From: Oscillibacter sp.
Lineage (GTDB): Bacteria > Bacillota > Clostridia > Oscillospirales > Oscillospiraceae
Direction: 5' to 3'
DNA length: 7,693 bases
Assembly (NCBI GenBank): GCA_017380995.1
Contig: JAFOCY010000146.1
Location: forward strand, 1-7,693
The notes under the pieces are model-generated. The model was given only the letters and a program-made list of their open reading frames with translations. It ran no database searches and was not told where the DNA came from. The position numbers were made by a program, and so were the translations under genes. Numbering within the stretch: position 1 is the first letter of the stretch; every line of letters starts with the position of its first letter. Of this stretch, positions 5,233-7,693 are shown one piece after another.

Positions 5233-6501
5233 ATGAAATTAATGGTCATTGGTGGCGGAGGCCGCGAGCACGCCATCATTAAAAAACTAAAAGAAAATCC
5301 TGCCATCACCGAGGTCTACGCCCTGCCCGGTAACGGCGGCATCGCCGCTGACGCTACTTGCGTGGATATCGGCGCCAAGGATATCCCCGCACAGGTGGAA
5401 TTCGCCAAGGCTAACGGCATCGATTACGCCGTGGTCGCTCCTGACGATCCCCTGGCTCTGGGCGCCGTGGACGCCCTGACCGAGGCCGGCATCCCCTGCT
5501 TCGGCCCTGACGCCAAGGCTGCCATCATCGAAAGCAGCAAGGCCTTCTCCAAGGACCTGATGAAAAAGTACGGCATCCCCACCGCCGCCTATGAGACCTT
5601 CACCGAGAAGGACGCTGCCCTCGCATACCTGGATACCGTCTCCGCTCCCATCGTGGTAAAGGCCGACGGTCTTGCCCTGGGCAAGGGCGTCATCATCGCC
5701 GAGACGATCGAGGAGGCCAAGGAAGCCGTCCGCTCCATGATGGAGGACAAGGTCTTTGGTTCTTCCGGCGATAAGATCGTCATTGAGGAATTCCTCACCG
5801 GCCCCGAGGTCTCCGTCCTCAGCTTTACCGACGGTAAGACGGTGGTACCCATGGTCTCCTCAATGGACCATAAGCGCGCCGGAGACGGCGACACTGGTCT
5901 CAACACCGGTGGCATGGGCACCATCGCCCCCAACCCCTACTATACTGACGCCATCGCCCAGGAGTGCATGGAGACCATTTTCCTCCCCACTATCCGGGCT
6001 ATGGAGGCCGAGGGCCGTCCCTTCAAGGGCTGTCTGTACTTTGGCCTGATGCTCACTCCCAAGGGCCCCAAGGTCATTGAGTACAACTGCCGCTTCGGCG
6101 ATCCCGAGACTCAGGTGGTCCTCCCCCTGCTGGAAAGCGATCTTCTCACCATCATGCAGGCAACCACCAACGGCTGCCTGGCTGAGACTGAGGTGAAGTT
6201 CTCCACCGGCTCTGCCTGCTGCGTGGTGATGGCCTCCGCGGGCTACCCCACCGCTTATAAGAAGGGCTTCCCCATCACCATGACTGCCGAGACCGCCAAG
6301 ACCACCTACGTTGCCGGCGCTTCCCTCAAGGACGGTCAGCTCCTCACCAACGGCGGCCGCGTCCTGGGCGTCACCGCTACCGCCGCCACGCTGCCCGAAG
6401 CCATCCAGGCCGCCTACGGTCTGGTGGAGGGCGTTACCTTTGAAAACGCTTATTACCGCCGCGACATCGGCCAGAAGGCCCTTGCCGCCATGGAGGGTTA
6501 A
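5233..6501 (+). CDS. purD: Phosphoribosylamine-glycine ligase (GAR synthetase)
   Basis: PurD is an ATP-grasp enzyme that joins glycine to phosphoribosylamine to form GAR. It uses the unstable product of the PurF step. The 422 residues match the family length. The N-terminal domain starts with MVIGGGGREHAI (residues 4-15) and has ALPGNGGIA (30-38). The substrate region reads DDPLALGAVDAL (71-82). The ATP-grasp core shows PIVVKADGLALGKGVIIA (139-156), KIVIEEFLTGPEVSV (181-195), DHKRAGDGDTGLNTGGMG (212-229) and the metal-binding VIEYNCRFGDPETQ (281-294). All of these look intact. The first 20 or so codons are distinctly A/T-rich (several AAA and ATT codons) compared with the GC-rich body, which may keep the start unstructured. 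It follows the hairpin-rich spacer and lies 6 nt before purL. Confidence 0.97.
   Translation: MKLMVIGGGGREHAIIKKLKENPAITEVYALPGNGGIAADATCVDIGAKDIPAQVEFAKANGIDYAVVAPDDPLALGAVDALTEAGIPCFGPDAKAAIIESSKAFSKDLMKKYGIPTAAYETFTEKDAALAYLDTVSAPIVVKADGLALGKGVIIAETIEEAKEAVRSMMEDKVFGSSGDKIVIEEFLTGPEVSVLSFTDGKTVVPMVSSMDHKRAGDGDTGLNTGGMGTIAPNPYYTDAIAQECMETIFLPTIRAMEAEGRPFKGCLYFGLMLTPKGPKVIEYNCRFGDPETQVVLPLLESDLLTIMQATTNGCLAETEVKFSTGSACCVVMASAGYPTAYKKGFPITMTAETAKTTYVAGASLKDGQLLTNGGRVLGVTATAATLPEAIQAAYGLVEGVTFENAYYRRDIGQKALAAMEG
6492..6497 (+). promoter_or_regulatory. Ribosome binding site for purL inside purD
   Basis: GGAGGG overlaps the last codons of purD and sits 10 nt before the ATG at 6508. It supports that start and suggests coupled translation with purD. 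Confidence 0.65.
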
Positions 6502-6507
6502 AAAAGT

Positions 6508-7693
6508 ATGGTTTACAGAGTATTTGTTGAAAAGAAGAAGGGCTTGGCTCCCGAAGCCGCATCCATGCTGGGCGATATCCGCTCCTTCCTGGGTCTGACC
6601 GCCCTGGAGGATGTGCGCATCCTGAACCGCTACGATGTGGAAGACATTGAAGAGGGCCTGTTCCAGTACGCCAAGACCACTGTTTTCTCTGAGCCTCAGC
6701 TGGACATCGTCACCGACGAGGCCGAAGTATCTGACGCGGATCTGGTCTTTGCCGTGGAGCCTCTGCCCGGCCAGTTCGACCAGCGCGCCGACTCCGCCGC
6801 CCAGTGCATCCAGCTCCTGGGCCAGTGCGAGCGCCCCACCGTCCGCTCCGCCAAGGTCTATGCCCTTTACGGCAAGCTGACCGAGGAGGACGTGGCTGCC
6901 ATCAAGAAGCACGTCATCAACCCCGTGGAGAGCCGGGAGGCCTCTTTGTCCAAGCCCGAGACCCTGAAGATGGAGTATGCCCAGCCCGAGACTGTGGAGA
7001 CCATTTCTGGCTTTATCGGTCTTGACGCCGAGGGTCTGAAGGCCCTGCTGGACCAGCTGGGCCTTGCCATGGACCTGGACGATTTGACCTTCCTCCAGGG
7101 CTATTTCCGGGACACCGAAAAGCGTGACCCCACCATCACCGAGATCCGCGTGGTCGATACCTACTGGTCTGACCACTGCCGCCACACCACTTTCTCCACC
7201 ATCATCGACCAGGCCGATATCGAGGACGAAGATGTGAAGGCCGCCTACGAGCGTTACCTGGCCGCCCGCGTGGAGGTCTACGGCGAAGAGAAGGCCGCCA
7301 AGCGTCCCCAGACTCTGATGGACGTTGCCACCATCGGTGCCAAGACCATCAAGAAGCGGGGTCTTGCTCCCGAGATCGATGAGTCTGAGGAGATCAACGC
7401 CTGCTCCATCCACGTCCCCGCTGTCGTTGACGGTAAGGAGCAGGATTGGCTGCTCATGTTCAAGAACGAGACCCACAACCACCCCACCGAGATCGAGCCC
7501 TTCGGCGGCGCAGCTACCTGTATCGGCGGCTGCATCCGCGATCCCCTGTCCGGCCGTGTGTATGTCCATCAGGCCATGCGCTTCACCGGCGGCGGCGATC
7601 CCCGCAAGTCCCTGAGCGAGACGCTTTCCGGTAAGCTGCCCCAGCGCAAGCTGGCCCAGACCGCTGCTGCCGGTTATTCCTCTTACGGCAACC
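6508..7693 (+). CDS. purL: Phosphoribosylformylglycinamidine synthase, large type (3' partial)
   Basis: FGAM synthase converts FGAR, glutamine and ATP to FGAM. The frame is open from 6508 to the window end: 395 codons with no stop, so the C-terminus is missing. The first 85 or so residues occupy the position of the PurS-like domain of large PurL proteins and end at the conserved PLPGQFDQRADSAAQC (85-100). A linker region follows, ending at DPTITEIRVVDTYWSDHCRHTTF (residues 207-229; key part SDHCRH at 221-226). The start of the first catalytic domain has FKNETHNHPTEIEPFGGAAT (318-337) and the loop GGCIRDPLSGR (340-350). The N-terminal PurS-like and linker layout indicates the fused large PurL (around 1,200-plus residues, with a C-terminal glutaminase) of Clostridia, not the separate PurS/PurQ/PurL set. 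If so, its own glutaminase would lie beyond the window. The gene is closely coupled to purD. Confidence 0.93.
   Translation, partial: MVYRVFVEKKKGLAPEAASMLGDIRSFLGLTALEDVRILNRYDVEDIEEGLFQYAKTTVFSEPQLDIVTDEAEVSDADLVFAVEPLPGQFDQRADSAAQCIQLLGQCERPTVRSAKVYALYGKLTEEDVAAIKKHVINPVESREASLSKPETLKMEYAQPETVETISGFIGLDAEGLKALLDQLGLAMDLDDLTFLQGYFRDTEKRDPTITEIRVVDTYWSDHCRHTTFSTIIDQADIEDEDVKAAYERYLAARVEVYGEEKAAKRPQTLMDVATIGAKTIKKRGLAPEIDESEEINACSIHVPAVVDGKEQDWLLMFKNETHNHPTEIEPFGGAATCIGGCIRDPLSGRVYVHQAMRFTGGGDPRKSLSETLSGKLPQRKLAQTAAAGYSSYGN

Noticed and set aside
5860..7569. A 569-codon open frame on the minus strand under purD and purL.
   Set aside because: It lies opposite two well-conserved genes and has a low-complexity Gly/Leu/Val/Asp/His composition. 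Long antisense frames of this kind are expected opposite GC-rich genes with strong third-position bias.
1..7693. Mobile element, CRISPR array, tRNA or rRNA gene, or phage gene.
   Set aside because: No transposase, integrase, regularly spaced repeat or RNA gene was seen. The window is a conserved metabolic operon from end to end.

Overview
The window is one uninterrupted stretch of a de novo purine biosynthesis operon. All genes lie on the + strand, and the first and last genes are cut by the window edges. Coding sequence is GC-rich, with G or C in most third codon positions (GCC, CCC, TCC and GGC dominate). Shine-Dalgarno sites are of the AGGAGG type. The protein variants suggest an anaerobic Clostridia-class Firmicute, most likely a gut Oscillospiraceae relative (Flavonifractor/Lawsonibacter/Intestinimonas-like). 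That placement is inferred from composition and recalled family resemblance, not from a search.

Layout: 1-1407 purF-like PRPP amidotransferase (5' end missing); 1408-1513 spacer with a long imperfect hairpin; 1514-2548 purM; 2542-3153 purN (overlaps purM); 3159-3869 stand-alone IMP cyclohydrolase (PurO-like); 3883-5061 stand-alone AICAR transformylase (equivalent to the C-terminal half of PurH); 5062-5232 spacer with four hairpins in a row; 5233-6501 purD; 6508-7693 start of a large-type purL (3' end missing).

Together the genes cover PRPP to phosphoribosylamine (PurF-like), then GAR (PurD), FGAR (PurN), FGAM (PurL), AIR (PurM), and the last two steps AICAR to FAICAR to IMP (transformylase plus cyclohydrolase). 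The AIR-to-AICAR genes (purE, purC, purB) are not in the window.

The most interesting points are these. (1) The PurF-like protein keeps its phosphoribosyltransferase site and all four predicted Fe-S cysteines, but the glutamine-binding and catalytic positions of its glutaminase domain are replaced. This suggests an ammonia-dependent or otherwise repurposed enzyme. (2) The usual fused PurH is replaced by two adjacent genes of apparently different ancestry: an archaeal-type cyclohydrolase fold and a transformylase that strongly resembles animal ATIC. (3) The 171-nt purH-purD spacer is a dense array of hairpins that divides the operon in two. I found no mobile element, CRISPR array, RNA gene or purine riboswitch.
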